Below, in pieces: positions 1 through 9,869 of a stretch of DNA of 64,000 bases. Within the stretch, counting starts at the first letter, position 1, and each line of letters starts with the position of its first letter. A program made the translations under genes and the position numbers. The DNA lies in contig NZ_JACIEN010000001.1 of assembly GCF_014196925.1 (NCBI RefSeq), forward strand, positions 1,652,387 through 1,716,386, given 5' to 3'. The notes under the pieces are model-generated. The model did no database searches and was not told the origin of the DNA. It saw only the letters and a list, made by a program, of their open reading frames with translations. The DNA comes from Chelatococcus caeni (lineage in GTDB: Bacteria > Pseudomonadota > Alphaproteobacteria > Rhizobiales > Beijerinckiaceae).

Positions 1-251
1 TGGTTGGCGACGATGGGGACGAGCAGGACCAGCGCGACGATGAAGAGGAGGATGAAGAGCCCGAGGATGAGGAGCGTCGCGAAGAGCCGGCTGAGGCCGA
101 GCCGCTCCAGCCGGTCCGCCAGCGGATCGAGCAGATAGGCCAGCGCCAGGCCCGCCACGAAGGGCAGCAGCATGTCGCGCAGCACGTAGAGCCCCGTCAC
201 GACGAGGACGAGCGCCACCAACCAGAAGACGACCTGCCGCTGCGCGATCAT
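1..251 (-). CDS. AI-2E family transporter, N-terminal part (runs off the window)
   Basis: This is the first 83 codons of an integral membrane protein reading leftward out of the window, from an ATG at 251. It opens with a hydrophobic segment (about residues 8-20), then a stretch reading LPFVAGLALAYLLDPLADRL, then a second strongly hydrophobic segment (about 59-80). That arrangement is typical of the AI-2E/PerM exporter family (PF01594), whose transported substrates are mostly unproven. It lies 59 bases downstream of the CDP-alcohol phosphatidyltransferase gene on the same strand, so the two are probably co-transcribed. The same order divergent from purMN is common in Hyphomicrobiales. Only the N-terminus is visible. 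Confidence 0.75.
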   Translation of the reverse strand, partial: MIAQRQVVFWLVALVLVVTGLYVLRDMLLPFVAGLALAYLLDPLADRLERLGLSRLFATLLILGLFILLFIVALVLLVPIVAN

Positions 252-310
252 GCGATATCCCGAGCTGCCGCCGGCAGCGCCTGTTCCTTGCGGCCCCGTA
301 CCGGGCGCGG

Positions 311-841
311 TTACGTGGCCATATGCCGCAGCCACAGAGCGAGATAGGCGCCCGCCGACAGCAGCGTCAAGAGCGCCACGGCCGCGAGCGCAAGATCGTG
401 GACAACGGCGAGATCGAGCCCGAAGGCCCTTGCGCCGAGCACGAGGCCGGCAAAGCCGATCTGCGCGACGGTCGTCATCTTGCTGACCCACAGCGGCCGG
501 ATGGCGAGCGGCCGCGCCATGAGCCACGAGAGGACGATCGCCATCAGGATCATGATGTCGCGGAAGACGACGAGGATCGCAACCCACCCCGGCAGGACGC
601 CGACGACGGCGAGGCTCACGTAGATCGAGATGAGCAGCGCCTTGTCGGCGAGCGGGTCGAGATAGGCGCCGAGTTCGCTCTGCAGGCCGAAGCGCCGCGC
701 GAGGAAGCCGTCGACCGCGTCGGAAATGCCGGCGACGGCGAAGAGCACGAAGGCCGCGAGCCACTGTCCCGAACCGATCATGGCGATGACGACGGGCACG
801 AGGATGAGGCGGGCGATCGTGATGAGATTGGGCAGGGTCAT
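311..841 (-). CDS. CDP-alcohol phosphatidyltransferase family protein
   Basis: A 176-residue membrane enzyme that transfers a phosphatidyl group from CDP-diacylglycerol to an alcohol. It carries the complete family active-site signature D-x2-D-G-x2-A-R-x8-G-x3-D-x3-D near residues 50-75, within [10 protein letters not shown] and GAYLDPLAD. Several hydrophobic helices follow. The start is placed at the ATG at 841, giving [12 protein letters not shown], the usual N-terminus of this family; the open frame extends upstream but reads into non-conserved sequence. The family includes PgsA, and short PgsA-like members beside an AI-2E gene are common in Hyphomicrobiales. The acceptor (glycerol-3-phosphate or another alcohol) cannot be read from the sequence. 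Confidence 0.85.
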   Translation of the reverse strand: MTLPNLITIARLILVPVVIAMIGSGQWLAAFVLFAVAGISDAVDGFLARRFGLQSELGAYLDPLADKALLISIYVSLAVVGVLPGWVAILVVFRDIMILMAIVLSWLMARPLAIRPLWVSKMTTVAQIGFAGLVLGARAFGLDLAVVHDLALAAVALLTLLSAGAYLALWLRHMAT

Positions 842-1004
842 GGTGGCAGGTCGTGACGAGGATGTCCCCAATCTAGGCAGCGCGACCGCACTGTGCGAGC
901 CCCGGAAGCACCAAGGGCCCGTGTCGGGTCTTGCACAGCGGCGCCCGGCATCGTACTGCCCGGACTTAAAGAGCGTGCGGCGCGCGCCCCGGAGCCTGGT
1001 CACG

Positions 1005-2078
1005 ATGCAGAAGCCCCCGAAGAACGGTCTCACCTATGCCCAGTCCGGCGTCGACATCGATGCCGGCAACGCTATGGTCGAGGCGATCAAGCCGCTGGTG
1101 CGCGCAACGAAGCGCCCCGGCGCCGACACCGAGATCGGCGGCTTCGGCGGCCTCTTCGATCTCAAGGCGGCGGGCTTTTCCGACCCCATCCTCGTCGCCG
1201 CCAATGACGGCGTCGGCACCAAGGTGAAGATCGCCATCGACACCGGCATCCACGACACCGTCGGCATCGACCTCGTCGCCATGTGCGTCAACGACCTCGT
1301 GGTGCAGGGCGCCGAGCCGCTCTTCTTCCTCGACTATTACGCCACCGGCAAGCTCGAACCGGAGGCGGGCGTCGCCATCGTCAAGGGCATCGCCGAGGGC
1401 TGCCGCATCGCCGGCTGCGCGCTGATCGGCGGCGAGACGGCCGAGATGCCCGGCCTCTATGCGCAGGGCGACTACGATCTTGCCGGCTTCGCCGTCGGCG
1501 CCGCCGAGCGCGGCACGCTCCTGCCCCGGCCCGATATCGGCGTCGGCGACGTCGTGCTCGGCCTCGCCTCCTCGGGCGTTCACTCGAACGGCTTCTCGCT
1601 GGTGCGCAAGGTGGTCGAGACCACCGGCCTCGGCTGGGAGGACGATGCCCCCTTCGCGCCCGGGACGCCGCTCGGCCGGGCGCTGCTGGCGCCGACGCGC
1701 ATCTACGTGCGCTCCGTCCTCGCGGCGCTGAAGGCCGGCGCCGCCGTCAAGGGCCTCGCCCACATCACCGGCGGCGGCTTTCCGGACAACATCCCGCGCG
1801 TCCTGCCCAAGGGGCTCGGCGTCAGGCTCGACCTCTCCGCCATCGCGGCTCCGCCGGTGTTCGGCTGGCTGGCCTGCGCGGGCGGCATCGCCGAGGCGGA
1901 GATGCTGCGCACCTTCAACTGCGGCATCGGCATGATCGTCATCGCCGCGGCGGAAGAGGCGGAGGCGGTGGCCGGCCATCTCGCCGATGCCGGCGAGACG
2001 GTCTGCCGGCTCGGCGAGGTCGTCACGGCCGCCGAGGGCGCCGAGCGGGTGACGGCGACGGGACATCTCGCCCTGTGA
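1005..2078 (+). CDS. purM: Phosphoribosylformylglycinamidine cyclo-ligase (AIR synthetase)
   Basis: A 357-residue cytoplasmic enzyme of de novo purine synthesis that closes FGAM to AIR using ATP. The N-terminus has the PurM landmarks [16 protein letters not shown] and later ANDGVGTK, and the body has GGETAEMPG and the conserved [11 protein letters not shown] region. The length fits the family (about 345-360). The start is the ATG at 1005, giving [15 protein letters not shown]; the frame stays open upstream but that part is not conserved. The stop overlaps the GTG start of purN by four bases, so the pair is translationally coupled. It is divergent from the phosphatidyltransferase gene. Confidence 0.97.
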   Translation: MQKPPKNGLTYAQSGVDIDAGNAMVEAIKPLVRATKRPGADTEIGGFGGLFDLKAAGFSDPILVAANDGVGTKVKIAIDTGIHDTVGIDLVAMCVNDLVVQGAEPLFFLDYYATGKLEPEAGVAIVKGIAEGCRIAGCALIGGETAEMPGLYAQGDYDLAGFAVGAAERGTLLPRPDIGVGDVVLGLASSGVHSNGFSLVRKVVETTGLGWEDDAPFAPGTPLGRALLAPTRIYVRSVLAALKAGAAVKGLAHITGGGFPDNIPRVLPKGLGVRLDLSAIAAPPVFGWLACAGGIAEAEMLRTFNCGIGMIVIAAAEEAEAVAGHLADAGETVCRLGEVVTAAEGAERVTATGHLAL

Positions 2079-2755
2079 CCGCCGCCCCGACAAAGAAGCG
2101 CGTGGCCGTGCTCATCTCCGGCCGCGGCTCCAACATGACGGCGCTGATCGCGGCAGCCGCCGATCCGGCTTTTCCGGCGACGATCGCGCTCGTCCTGTCC
2201 AACCGGCCCGACGCGGCCGGGCTCGCCGTGGCCGCCGAGGCGGACATTCCGACGGCGGTCGTCGACCACAAGCCGCACGGCAAGGACCGCGAGGCCTTCG
2301 AGCGCGTGCTGGACGAGACCCTGCGGGCGGCCGGCATAGACATCGTCTGCCTCGCCGGCTTCATGCGCGTGCTGACGCCCTGGTTCGTCGAACGCTGGAC
2401 CGGGCGGATGCTCAACATCCACCCCTCCCTCCTGCCCGCCTTCCGCGGCCTTGACACCCACGCCCGCGCGCTCGCCGAGGGCGTGCGCCTGCACGGCTGC
2501 ACCGTGCATTTCGTGGTGCCGGAGCTCGACGCCGGCCCCGCCGTCATGCAGGCCGCCGTGCCGGTGGTGCCGGGCGACACGCCCACGAGCCTCGCCGCGC
2601 GCGTCCTGACGCAGGAGCACCGCGTCTACCCGGCCGCCCTCGCCCTCGTCGCCTCCGGCGCCGTCGCGCTCGACGCCGACGGCCGCATCGCCGGCCCGCC
2701 GGCAGCGGAACTCTCCGCCCACGAGGCGCTCGTCAGCCCGCCGATCGCGGGGTGA
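2075..2755 (+). CDS. purN: Phosphoribosylglycinamide formyltransferase
   Basis: A 226-residue enzyme that transfers a formyl group from 10-formyl-tetrahydrofolate to GAR in purine synthesis. It begins with the nucleotide-binding motif [14 protein letters not shown]. The catalytic region includes LAGFMRVL and [12 protein letters not shown], whose Asn and His are the expected catalytic residues, and HGCTVHFV with the downstream ELDAGP. The start is a GTG at 2075 whose last two bases are shared with the purM stop (GTGA overlap). A non-coding repeat region follows directly. Confidence 0.96.
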   Translation: MTAAPTKKRVAVLISGRGSNMTALIAAAADPAFPATIALVLSNRPDAAGLAVAAEADIPTAVVDHKPHGKDREAFERVLDETLRAAGIDIVCLAGFMRVLTPWFVERWTGRMLNIHPSLLPAFRGLDTHARALAEGVRLHGCTVHFVVPELDAGPAVMQAAVPVVPGDTPTSLAARVLTQEHRVYPAALALVASGAVALDADGRIAGPPAAELSAHEALVSPPIAG

Positions 2756-2972
2756 ACTCCAGGCACGGCGAGAGTGCCGACCTTCCCCCTCGTCATGGAT
2801 GGGCCCGGAGCACCCGGCTTGCCAGAGCTGGAGCGGGAGCAATAGTCCCTCTCCCCTCGTCATGGGCGGGCTTGTCCACGCAAGTCGGACTTGTCCGACT
2901 TCCGCCACCTGAAGAGACGCGACGCGCAAGCGCGTTGCTATTGCCAGCCACGCCTTCAACGTCGCACAACGG
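2756..2972. other. Intergenic stretch leading into the hairpin array
   Basis: No gene is visible. It holds degraded pieces of the dispersed repeat (for example CGTCATGGGCGGGCTTGTCC near 2857) and a perfect palindrome at 2882-2901. Open frames here are low-complexity translations of repeat sequence. Confidence 0.6.
2882..2901. repeat. Perfect inverted repeat
   Basis: Nine-base arms AAGTCGGAC and GTCCGACTT are separated by TT, giving a near-symmetric 20-base palindrome. It lies between purN and the hairpin array and does not match the array's hairpins. It may be a transcription terminator without a U-tract, or a protein-binding site. Confidence 0.6.
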
Positions 2973-3970
2973 TCAGGGCGTGGATGCCCGCGACAGGCGC
3001 GGGCATGACGGGACGGAGCGTCCTCCCTCGTCATGGCCGGGCTTGTCCCGGCCATCCACGCCTTCAGCGTTGCACAACGTCAGGGCGTGGATGCCCGCGA
3101 CAAGCGCGGGCATGACGGGACGGAGCGCTCTCCCCCCGGTCGTGGCCGGGCTCGTCCCGGCCATCCACGCCTTCAGCGTCGCACAACGGTCAGGGCGTGG
3201 ATGCCCGCGACAGGCGCGGGCATGAGGGGACGGAGCGTCCTCCCCCGGTCGTGGCCGGGCTTGTCCCGGCCATCCACGCCTTCAGCGTTGCACAACGGTC
3301 AGGACGTGGATGCCCGCGACGGGCGCGGGCATGACGGGACGGAGCGCTATCCCCCGGTCGTGGCCGGGCTTGTCCCGGCCATCCACGCCTTCAGCGTCGC
3401 ACAACGTCAGGGCGTGGATGCCCGCGACAGGCGCGGGCATGACGGGACGGAGCGCTCTCCCCCCGGTTATGGCCGGGCTCGTCCCGGCCAGCCACGCCTT
3501 CAACGTCGCACAACGGTCAGAACGTGGATGCCCGCGACAGGCGCGGGCATGAGGGGACGGAGCGCTCTCCCCCCGGTCATGGCCGGGCTCGTCCCGGCCA
3601 TCCACGCCTTCAGCGTCGCACAGCGGTCAGGGCGTGGATGCCCGCGACAGGCGCGGGCATGAGGGGACGGAGCGCTCTCCCCCCGGTCATGGCCGGGCTC
3701 GTCCCGGCCATCCACGCCTTCAGCGTTGCACAACGGTCAGGGCGTGGATGCCCGCGACAGGCGCGGGCATGAGGGGATGGAGCGCTCTCCCCCCGGTCGT
3801 GGCCGGGCTTGTCCCGGCCATCCACGCCTTCAGCGTTGCACAACGTCAGGGCGTGGATGCCCGCGACAGGCGCGGGCATGACGGGACGGAGCGCTCTCCC
3901 CCCGGCCATCCACGCCTTCAGCGTCGCATAACGTCAGGGCGTGGATGCCCGCGACAGGCGCGGGCATGAC
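2973..3970. repeat. Tandem array of alternating REP-like hairpins, about 108-110 bp period
   Basis: Ten copies of hairpin A (arms ATGCCCGCG and CGCGGGCAT, starts near 2984, 3091, 3201, 3310, 3418, 3528, 3638, 3748, 3857, 3944) alternate with eight full copies of hairpin B (arms ATGGCCGGG and CCCGGCCAT, starts near 3033, 3142, 3251, 3360, 3469, 3579, 3689, 3799) and one truncated B near 3899. Linkers repeat the words CCACGCCTTCAGCGT, GCACAACG and GACGGAGCG. Some copies carry one-base stem variants. The same hairpins occur elsewhere in the window at 13744, 51557, 55410 and 63640. No unique spacers are present, so this is not a CRISPR. Open frames through it are translations of repeat sequence. 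Confidence 0.92.
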
Positions 3971-4015
3971 GGTGGAGAGGTTGATCGTCGCTGTCCACGC
4001 CCGGCATATCGGGGC

Positions 4016-4050
4016 CTGAACAGATCCCTGAACAGATCCCTGAACAGACC
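4016..4050. repeat. Short tandem repeat, 12-base unit, about 3 copies
   Basis: The word CTGAACAGATCC is repeated head to tail twice and then followed by a partial third copy ending CTGAACAGAC. It sits in non-coding sequence just past the hairpin array and before the convergent small secreted-protein gene. It is probably a slippage repeat. Confidence 0.65.
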
Positions 4051-4100
4051 TAGGACGGCCGTTTGCAGAACCGGCGAGCCGGAGCGCTTCGCCGGCCAGG

Positions 4101-4475
4101 TCAGATCGGCCGTCTCAGGTTGCAGGCGTCGAGCGCTTCGAGCGCCTTTCCGCGCGCGCTGTCGTTGAAATAGCCGGTCTGGCGGAAGGCGGTGATCTCG
4201 TCCTGCGTCATCGCCGCGATGGTGCGGCGGGCATAGCAGCGGCAGGGTTCGCGCAGCGTCTCGCGCGGCGTGGCCATGATCTTCGCCTGGGTGACGAGGC
4301 AGGCGTCATAGGCCCGTTCGCGGATCTGCGCCGGCGACAGATTGGCGGCCGTCGGGTCGGGCGGCGGCAAGGGAGCCGTCGTTCCGGAAGCAAGCGCCGG
4401 CAGGGCTGCGGCCATCACGGCCACCAACACGAATGCACCCGAAACAGTCGCAAAGCGCACGATCGCCTCCTTCAT
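4101..4475 (-). CDS. Small secreted protein of unknown function
   Basis: A 124-residue protein with a Sec-type signal peptide: a short basic start, a hydrophobic core around residues 9-24, and a likely cleavage after ALPALA. The mature part has a proline-rich linker, then a helical region with four cysteines in the patterns YDACLVTQAK, EPCRCYAR and LDACNLRR, suggesting a disulfide-stabilised periplasmic domain. The start is the ATG at 4475 because the signal peptide begins there; the frame is open further upstream. I do not recognise the family. It lies about 210 bases downstream of the molybdopterin oxidoreductase gene on the same strand. Confidence 0.65.
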   Translation of the reverse strand: MKEAIVRFATVSGAFVLVAVMAAALPALASGTTAPLPPPDPTAANLSPAQIRERAYDACLVTQAKIMATPRETLREPCRCYARRTIAAMTQDEITAFRQTGYFNDSARGKALEALDACNLRRPI

Positions 4476-4687
4476 TGAAGACCAGGGCCTCTTTCGCAGA
4501 TGGAAGCGGTCAAGCCTCCTTCCTCTCCCCGCCTGTGGCGTGGTGCTTGCCGGGTTCCTGGGGAATTGCCGCGACGCCGGCACGTCCGCCGGCGGCCTGC
4601 TGCATGGCCCCTGCCCCGCCCCCTCTCCACCATGTCGTGGAGGGAGGGAACACCCACACCGCCCGCTTCAACCTGCACCCGAGAGTT

Positions 4688-6793
4688 CTAGACCAAAACC
4701 TCCTCCGCCGGCTTGAGCCACACGCGGTTGTCGTGGAAGGCCGCGCCGCCGTAGGGCGCCACCTGGTCGGCCCCGGTCAGCGTGTTGATGCCCCTGCCGT
4801 CGACGAAGCTGGCGTTGGGCCAGATCGATTCCGCGATGAGCACCCCGCGCCGCACCCCGTCATAGAGGCGCGCATGGAGCCGCACCGTGCCGCGCTCGTT
4901 GCCGATGGCGACGAGGATGCCATCCGCGATGCCGCGGGCCGCCGCGTCCTCGGGATGGATGAACAGCTCCGGCCGGCCGCCCTCCTTCTGCGCCGAGGTC
5001 GGCGTCTCGGTGAAGGAGGAATTGAGGAAGTTGCGCGCCGGGCTCGTCGCGAGGCGGAAGGGATGGCGCTCGTCCGCTGTCTCGATCGCCGTCCAGTGGT
5101 CCGGCAGCGCCGGCAGGTGCTCGTGCGGACCGAAGAGACCGCTGCGCGGCGCCGGCACCTTCGTCCAGTCCGGCTTGAAGCGGAACTTGCCGTCCGGCCA
5201 GTTGAAGCCGTCGAGGAAATGCGCGCGCCGGAACGGCGGCTGGATGTCGATCCACCGGTTCTCCTCGAGCTCGGCGAGCCGGCCGCGCTTCGAGTTCTCC
5301 AGCGTCCAGTCGATCAATTCGCGCGGGCTCATCGCAAAGCCCGGGTGCTCGGCGCCGAGCCGCTCGGCGAGCGCGGCGATGACCTCGTGGTTGGAGCGGC
5401 ACTCGCCCGGCGGCTCGACCAGCTTCGGGCCGAGCAGGATGTGCTGCTGGCCGCCCGCCTGATAGAGGTCGTCGTGCTCGAGGAACATGGTCGCCGGCAG
5501 CACGATGTCGGCCATCAGCGCCGTCTCGGTCATGAACTGCTCGTGCACGCAGACGAACAGGTCCTCGCGGGCGAAGCCGCGCTTCACCAGCTCCTGCTCC
5601 GGCGCCACCGACACGGGGTTGGTGTTCTGGATGATGAGCGCCTTCACCGGCCCGCCGCCGCGCAGCGCTTCCGCATCGCCCGTCAGCACGCGCCCGATCT
5701 GCGACTGGTCGAGCTGGCGCACCGAGCGATCGAGGGCATCGAGCCCCTCGATCATGGCCTTGCGCCAGCCATAGACGCCGCTGTTGCTGTGGAAGGCGCC
5801 GCCCCCCTCGTGCTGCCAGGCGCCCAGCACCGCGGGCACCGAGAGCGCCGCATGCATGTTGACCGAGCCGTTGCGCTGCCGCGCGAAACCGTAGCCGAGG
5901 CGGAAGTAGGCCCGCGGCCGCTCGCCGAGGAGCCTGGCGAAGGCCTCGATCTCCTCGACCGCAAGGCCCGTGATGGCCGAGGCCCATTCGGGCGTGCGCG
6001 TCCTGAGATGCGCCTCGAGCTCCTCCGGGCAGTCGGTATATTGCGCGAGATAATCCCGGTCCGCATGGCCGTCGCGGAAGAGCACGTGCATGACCGCGCA
6101 GGCGAGCGCCCCGTCCGTGCCCGGCTTGACCAGCAGCGCCAAGTCGGCCTGCTTCATCGTCGCATTCATGTAGATGTCGATGGCGACGATCTTCGCCCCG
6201 CGTTCCTTGCGGGCGCGCAGGGCGTGGGTCATCACGTTGACCTGGGTGTGCACCGCATTGGTGCCCCAGATGACGACGCAGTCGGACTGCGCCATCTCGC
6301 GCGGATCGGCGCCGGCGAGCAGCCCCGTGCCGGCGATGTAGCCCGTCCAGGCGGAGGTGGTGCAGATGGTCGAGAACTGGCCGGAATATTTCCTGACGTG
6401 GCGCAGGCGGTTGATGCCGTCGCGCATCACGAGGCCCATGGTGCCGGCATAGTAATAGGGCCAGACCGCCTCCGGCCCATGCTCGGCCTCCACCGCGCGG
6501 AACCGCTCCGCCACCGTGTCGAGGGCCTCGTCCCAGGAGATGCGCTCGAACTGGCCTGATCCCTTCGAGCCGGTGCGCTTCAGGGGATGAAGCAGCCGGT
6601 CGGGATGGTGGATGCGCTCGGCATAGCGGGCCACCTTGGCGCAGATGACGCCGGCCGTGTAGCTGTTGTCGCGCGAGCCATGGATGCGGCCGATCGTCTT
6701 GCCGTCGATCACCTCCACGTCGAGCGCGCAGGTGGAGGGGCAGTCGTGCGGGCAGGCGGAATGCCCGCGGGCGATCTTCGGCTGGACGGTCAT
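4688..6793 (-). CDS. Molybdopterin-dependent oxidoreductase with N-terminal 4Fe-4S site
   Basis: A 701-residue protein of the DMSO-reductase superfamily. The N-terminal iron-sulfur domain has Cys14, Cys18 and Cys22 (CPHDCPSTC) and Cys51 (VICAKVAR), followed by LLHPLKR and ISWDEALD, typical of the first Mo-bisMGD domain. The middle carries cofactor-contact stretches such as DCVVIWGTNA and IIQNTNPV, and the C-terminal part forms the molydopterin dinucleotide-binding barrel. There is no signal peptide, so it is probably cytoplasmic. It most resembles the formate dehydrogenase-like/biotin sulfoxide reductase-like group. Residues 140-147 (FSTICTTS) occupy the region where a metal ligand is expected, but I cannot assign it with confidence. 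No partner subunit genes are adjacent, and the substrate is unknown. Confidence 0.88.
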   Translation of the reverse strand: MTVQPKIARGHSACPHDCPSTCALDVEVIDGKTIGRIHGSRDNSYTAGVICAKVARYAERIHHPDRLLHPLKRTGSKGSGQFERISWDEALDTVAERFRAVEAEHGPEAVWPYYYAGTMGLVMRDGINRLRHVRKYSGQFSTICTTSAWTGYIAGTGLLAGADPREMAQSDCVVIWGTNAVHTQVNVMTHALRARKERGAKIVAIDIYMNATMKQADLALLVKPGTDGALACAVMHVLFRDGHADRDYLAQYTDCPEELEAHLRTRTPEWASAITGLAVEEIEAFARLLGERPRAYFRLGYGFARQRNGSVNMHAALSVPAVLGAWQHEGGGAFHSNSGVYGWRKAMIEGLDALDRSVRQLDQSQIGRVLTGDAEALRGGGPVKALIIQNTNPVSVAPEQELVKRGFAREDLFVCVHEQFMTETALMADIVLPATMFLEHDDLYQAGGQQHILLGPKLVEPPGECRSNHEVIAALAERLGAEHPGFAMSPRELIDWTLENSKRGRLAELEENRWIDIQPPFRRAHFLDGFNWPDGKFRFKPDWTKVPAPRSGLFGPHEHLPALPDHWTAIETADERHPFRLATSPARNFLNSSFTETPTSAQKEGGRPELFIHPEDAAARGIADGILVAIGNERGTVRLHARLYDGVRRGVLIAESIWPNASFVDGRGINTLTGADQVAPYGGAAFHDNRVWLKPAEEVLV

Positions 6794-6867
6794 CGTTCCA
6801 CGAAAGCTGCGTTACGGCCTGCGATCATGCCGGGAGCACCCCGGCCCTGTCGAGTGCGCGCCCCATG

Positions 6868-6895
6868 AAAAAAGGCGAGCCGAGGCCCGCCTTTT
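6868..6895 (-). terminator. Rho-independent terminator of ndk
   Basis: On the minus strand the arms AAAAGGCG and CGCCTTTT (6895-6888 and 6877-6870) enclose a 10-base loop and run into a six-base T tract. It lies 29 bases past the ndk stop and before the oxidoreductase start, which separates the two transcripts. Confidence 0.85.
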
Positions 6896-6923
6896 CGTCA
6901 TGGCATCGCGCGCGGCTGGGGTG

Positions 6924-7346
<423 letters not shown>

Positions 7347-7517
7347 CGGTCGCTCGTTTCGCTCGCTGGGGGTTGAATGAGGTGCGGGGCTTATAGCCGC
7401 CGACGCCGCAGTGCACAAGCCGCCCGACGGTTGCGCTGCCTTCGTCAATAGAGCGAAAGGCGCACTTGGCCGGAGCGGCCGACTTTCCGTAAGCTCTCCT
7501 CCCCCAGGGAGGACAGA

Positions 7518-7973
7518 ATGAAGCACGCAGCAAGAAGCCTCGGAACGACCGTTGCGTCTCTCGCCGGCCTGATCGGCCTCAGCCTCGCCGCTCCCGCCGC
7601 ATCGGCGCAGGAGGTCAACGGCCAGTGGCTGACCCAGGGCGGCAAGGCACGTGTCAACATCGCCGGCTGCGGCGCCAAGCTGTGCGGCACCATCGTCTGG
7701 CTGCGCGAGCCGAATGACGAAGCCGGCCAGCCGAAGCGCGACGAGCGCAACGTCGATGCGAGCAAGCGCAACCGCCCGCTCATCGGGGTGCCGGTCCTGC
7801 TCGGCATGGCGCGCGAGGACTCCGGCCGCTGGAAGGGCGAGATCTACAACGCCGAGGACGGCAAGACCTACACCGCCTTCCTCACCCCCGTGAGCGCCAC
7901 CGAAGTCAAGGTGGAAGGCTGCGTCATGGGCGGCCTCATCTGCAAGGAGCAGCGCTGGACCCGGGCGCGCTGA
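7518..7973 (+). CDS. DUF2147 secreted protein
   Basis: A 151-residue protein with a clear signal peptide (hydrophobic core about residues 9-27, cleavage near AAPAASA). The mature part reads as a DUF2147 domain: [14 protein letters not shown], a cysteine pair in [21 protein letters not shown] and the C-terminal [14 protein letters not shown]. The family is exported and of unknown biochemical function. A good ribosome-binding site (GGGAGG, 7505-7510) precedes the ATG. Its 3' end overlaps by 38 bases the 3' end of the convergent DUF2865 gene. Confidence 0.88.
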   Translation: MKHAARSLGTTVASLAGLIGLSLAAPAASAQEVNGQWLTQGGKARVNIAGCGAKLCGTIVWLREPNDEAGQPKRDERNVDASKRNRPLIGVPVLLGMAREDSGRWKGEIYNAEDGKTYTAFLTPVSATEVKVEGCVMGGLICKEQRWTRAR

Positions 7974-8883
7974 CGGGCTCGCCCGAGACGAGCATGGCGG
8001 AAGCGGCGCCCGCTTCCGCCTCCCGGCCCAACTCGAAGCCGCGATCCTGCCCCGCTCCGCAGGCGGTGGCAGCCCTTATCGGCTCGGCAGCGTGGCGGGC
8101 TTCCTGAACCGGCAGGTCCTCCGGCTGCGGCGGCGGGGCGTCGGGCAAGGCCTGGATTTCCAACTGCTGCAGCGTCCAGCGCAGGCTTTTCGGAAGGTCC
8201 CGAAACTGCGCGACCGGCGCGAACCGCGACAAGCTATAGGGCAAGTCCCTCTGCCCCAGGAAGACCGCCAGTTCCGACGGCAGGACGACCACATCGCCGC
8301 GCTTGAGCGTCGCATCATTGGCGATGTCCCCCAGCGGATCCCTCCGTCGTGTCACGGCCGGGGCACATTCGGGCCGGCTCTTCCGGCGATAGGCATAGGC
8401 ATTCGGCAGGCTCGCATAAGGCGATCCGCTTGCCGCCCTGGCCGCATCGATGCCCTTGTCGAGGGATGACGAGAAATAGATGGCCGCGTCATCGCCGGGC
8501 CAGACGGTCCGGCATTCATCGAGGCCGCGGCGGGACTGCGCCATGGGAAAGAAGCGCCCGTCGCAAAGGCGCACGCAATAGGCCACGGCGGCCCTGCCCC
8601 TGCCGGTGGCCGTGCCTTTGCGGTCTATCTTGCCCCTGCCGCCGGTCCGTGGTTCCGTCTTCTTCCGCGGTTCTCCGCCGGGAATGGGCTCCGCCCGCCG
8701 GAACAGGCGATGCCACAGCCAGCCCTCTCGCAGGAAGAAGATGACGGCGCTGCCGTCGACCTCCGCATGCGCCACCGGCGGCAACGCAAGTCCGGCCGCG
8801 CCGGAAAGCAAGGTGACGCACAAGAGACGGATAGATGCCAGCCTGATTTTATCTCTTTGATAGATAAAACAACATATATACAT
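7936..8883 (-). CDS. DUF2865 secreted protein
   Basis: A 315-residue protein. Residues 10-41 form a signal-peptide-like segment ending [11 protein letters not shown]. The centre carries the DUF2865 signature: [14 protein letters not shown], then [17 protein letters not shown] and [13 protein letters not shown]. The C-terminal third is proline- and alanine-rich and probably disordered. Function is unknown. The ATG at 8883 lies inside an unusually AT-rich segment and no clear ribosome-binding site precedes it, so the first ten or so residues are doubtful. The 3' end overlaps the convergent DUF2147 gene. Confidence 0.7.
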   Translation of the reverse strand: MYICCFIYQRDKIRLASIRLLCVTLLSGAAGLALPPVAHAEVDGSAVIFFLREGWLWHRLFRRAEPIPGGEPRKKTEPRTGGRGKIDRKGTATGRGRAAVAYCVRLCDGRFFPMAQSRRGLDECRTVWPGDDAAIYFSSSLDKGIDAARAASGSPYASLPNAYAYRRKSRPECAPAVTRRRDPLGDIANDATLKRGDVVVLPSELAVFLGQRDLPYSLSRFAPVAQFRDLPKSLRWTLQQLEIQALPDAPPPQPEDLPVQEARHAAEPIRAATACGAGQDRGFELGREAEAGAASAMLVSGEPVSAPGSSAAPCR

Positions 8884-9158
8884 ATGAATTCGTTATATCG
8901 AAATATCAGTATCGATATATACGTCAGATACACAACAGAATCGCGGCAAATGGACTTGGCCGCGGTCGCAGTCCATGCAAATCGGCGGGGACGTACGGCC
9001 TCATGCCGCCGGCGCGGCGGGTAAGCAGGCGCGCCCCACGGGCGAACCGCGCCCCCGTCAGCGGCCTTGCTGCGCCACGACGTGCAGCGCGGCCGGAGCG
9101 CCCTGCGGGGCCCCGCCGCGCCGACGATACGTCCGGAAGGAAAACCGGATGTCGCGCC
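8884..9158. other. Intergenic region with an AT-rich segment
   Basis: Bases from about 8850 to 8940 are markedly AT-rich (runs such as TTATATCG, ATATATACG, CATATATACATATG) against a GC-rich background, and are the likely promoter region of the DUF2865 gene. The rest (8950-9158) is GC-rich with no recognisable gene. Confidence 0.5.
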
Positions 9159-9869
9159 TCAGCGCGCGCGCTGGCCGAAGAGGATGGCCTGCGCTTCCTT
9201 GTCCTTGGAGAGGTCGACCTTGCCGCGATCCTCGGAATTGATCGCAAGGCCCTTCTGCACGGCGGGACGGGCCAGCACCGTGTCGAGCCAGCGCTTCAGG
9301 TGCGGGAACTCGGCGATGTCCTGCCCCTGCCGGTCCCAGAGCTTCGCCCAGCCGACGCAGGCGATGTCGGCGATCGAATAATCGCCGGCGAGGAACTCGC
9401 GGTCGGCGAGGCGCTTGTTCATGACGCCGTAGAGACGGTTGGTCTCGTTGGTGTAGCGGTCGATGGCGTAGGGGATCTTTTCCGGCGCATAGATGCGGAA
9501 ATGGTGCGTCTGCCCGGCCATGGGCCCGAGGCCGGCCATCTGCCAGAACAGCCACTGCTCCACCTCGACGCGCTTGCGCTCGTCGGTCGGGTAGAACTTG
9601 CCGGTCTTGCGCCCGAGATACTGCAGGATGGCGCCGGATTCGAAGACCGAGATGGGCTCGCCGCCCGGCCCGTCGTGATCGACGATGGCGGGCATCTTGT
9701 TGTTCGGCGAGATGGCCAGGAACTCCGGCTTGAACTGGTCGCCCTTGCCGATGTTCACGGAATGCACGGCATACGGCAGCCCGCATTCCTCGAGCATGAT
9801 CGAGATCTTCCAGCCGTTCGGCGTCGGCCAGTAGTAGAGGTCAATCGGCTTGCTCTGCGCGATGGTCAT
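9159..9869 (-). CDS. Glutathione S-transferase family protein (YfcG-like)
   Basis: A 236-residue soluble protein. The N-terminal thioredoxin-fold domain (about 1-95) contains the nu-class motif TPNGWKISIMLEECGLPY, NNKMPAIVDHDG and the glutathione-contact ESGAILQYLG. The C-terminal helical domain follows (WLFWQMAGLGPMAGQ, ... GDYSIADIACVGW). The TPNG motif matches E. coli YfcG, a glutathione-dependent disulfide-bond reductase, so a similar redox role is likely. It starts at the ATG at 9869 and appears to be a single-gene unit. Confidence 0.9.
   Translation of the reverse strand: MTIAQSKPIDLYYWPTPNGWKISIMLEECGLPYAVHSVNIGKGDQFKPEFLAISPNNKMPAIVDHDGPGGEPISVFESGAILQYLGRKTGKFYPTDERKRVEVEQWLFWQMAGLGPMAGQTHHFRIYAPEKIPYAIDRYTNETNRLYGVMNKRLADREFLAGDYSIADIACVGWAKLWDRQGQDIAEFPHLKRWLDTVLARPAVQKGLAINSEDRGKVDLSKDKEAQAILFGQRAR

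Noticed and set aside
2752..3969. Many short open frames on both strands encoding repetitive peptides (GLVPAIHAF, WMPATGAGMT)
   Set aside because: They are translations of the hairpin repeat in all frames and share no start context or family. The same peptides recur at every other repeat locus.
2973..3970. Possible CRISPR array
   Set aside because: The period is regular, but the whole unit is repeated, with no unique spacers, and each unit contains two hairpins of a dispersed extragenic family. No cas genes are near.
4433..6559. A 708-codon plus-strand open frame opposite the molybdopterin oxidoreductase
   Set aside because: Same reason: it mirrors a well-supported gene and has no recognisable domain.
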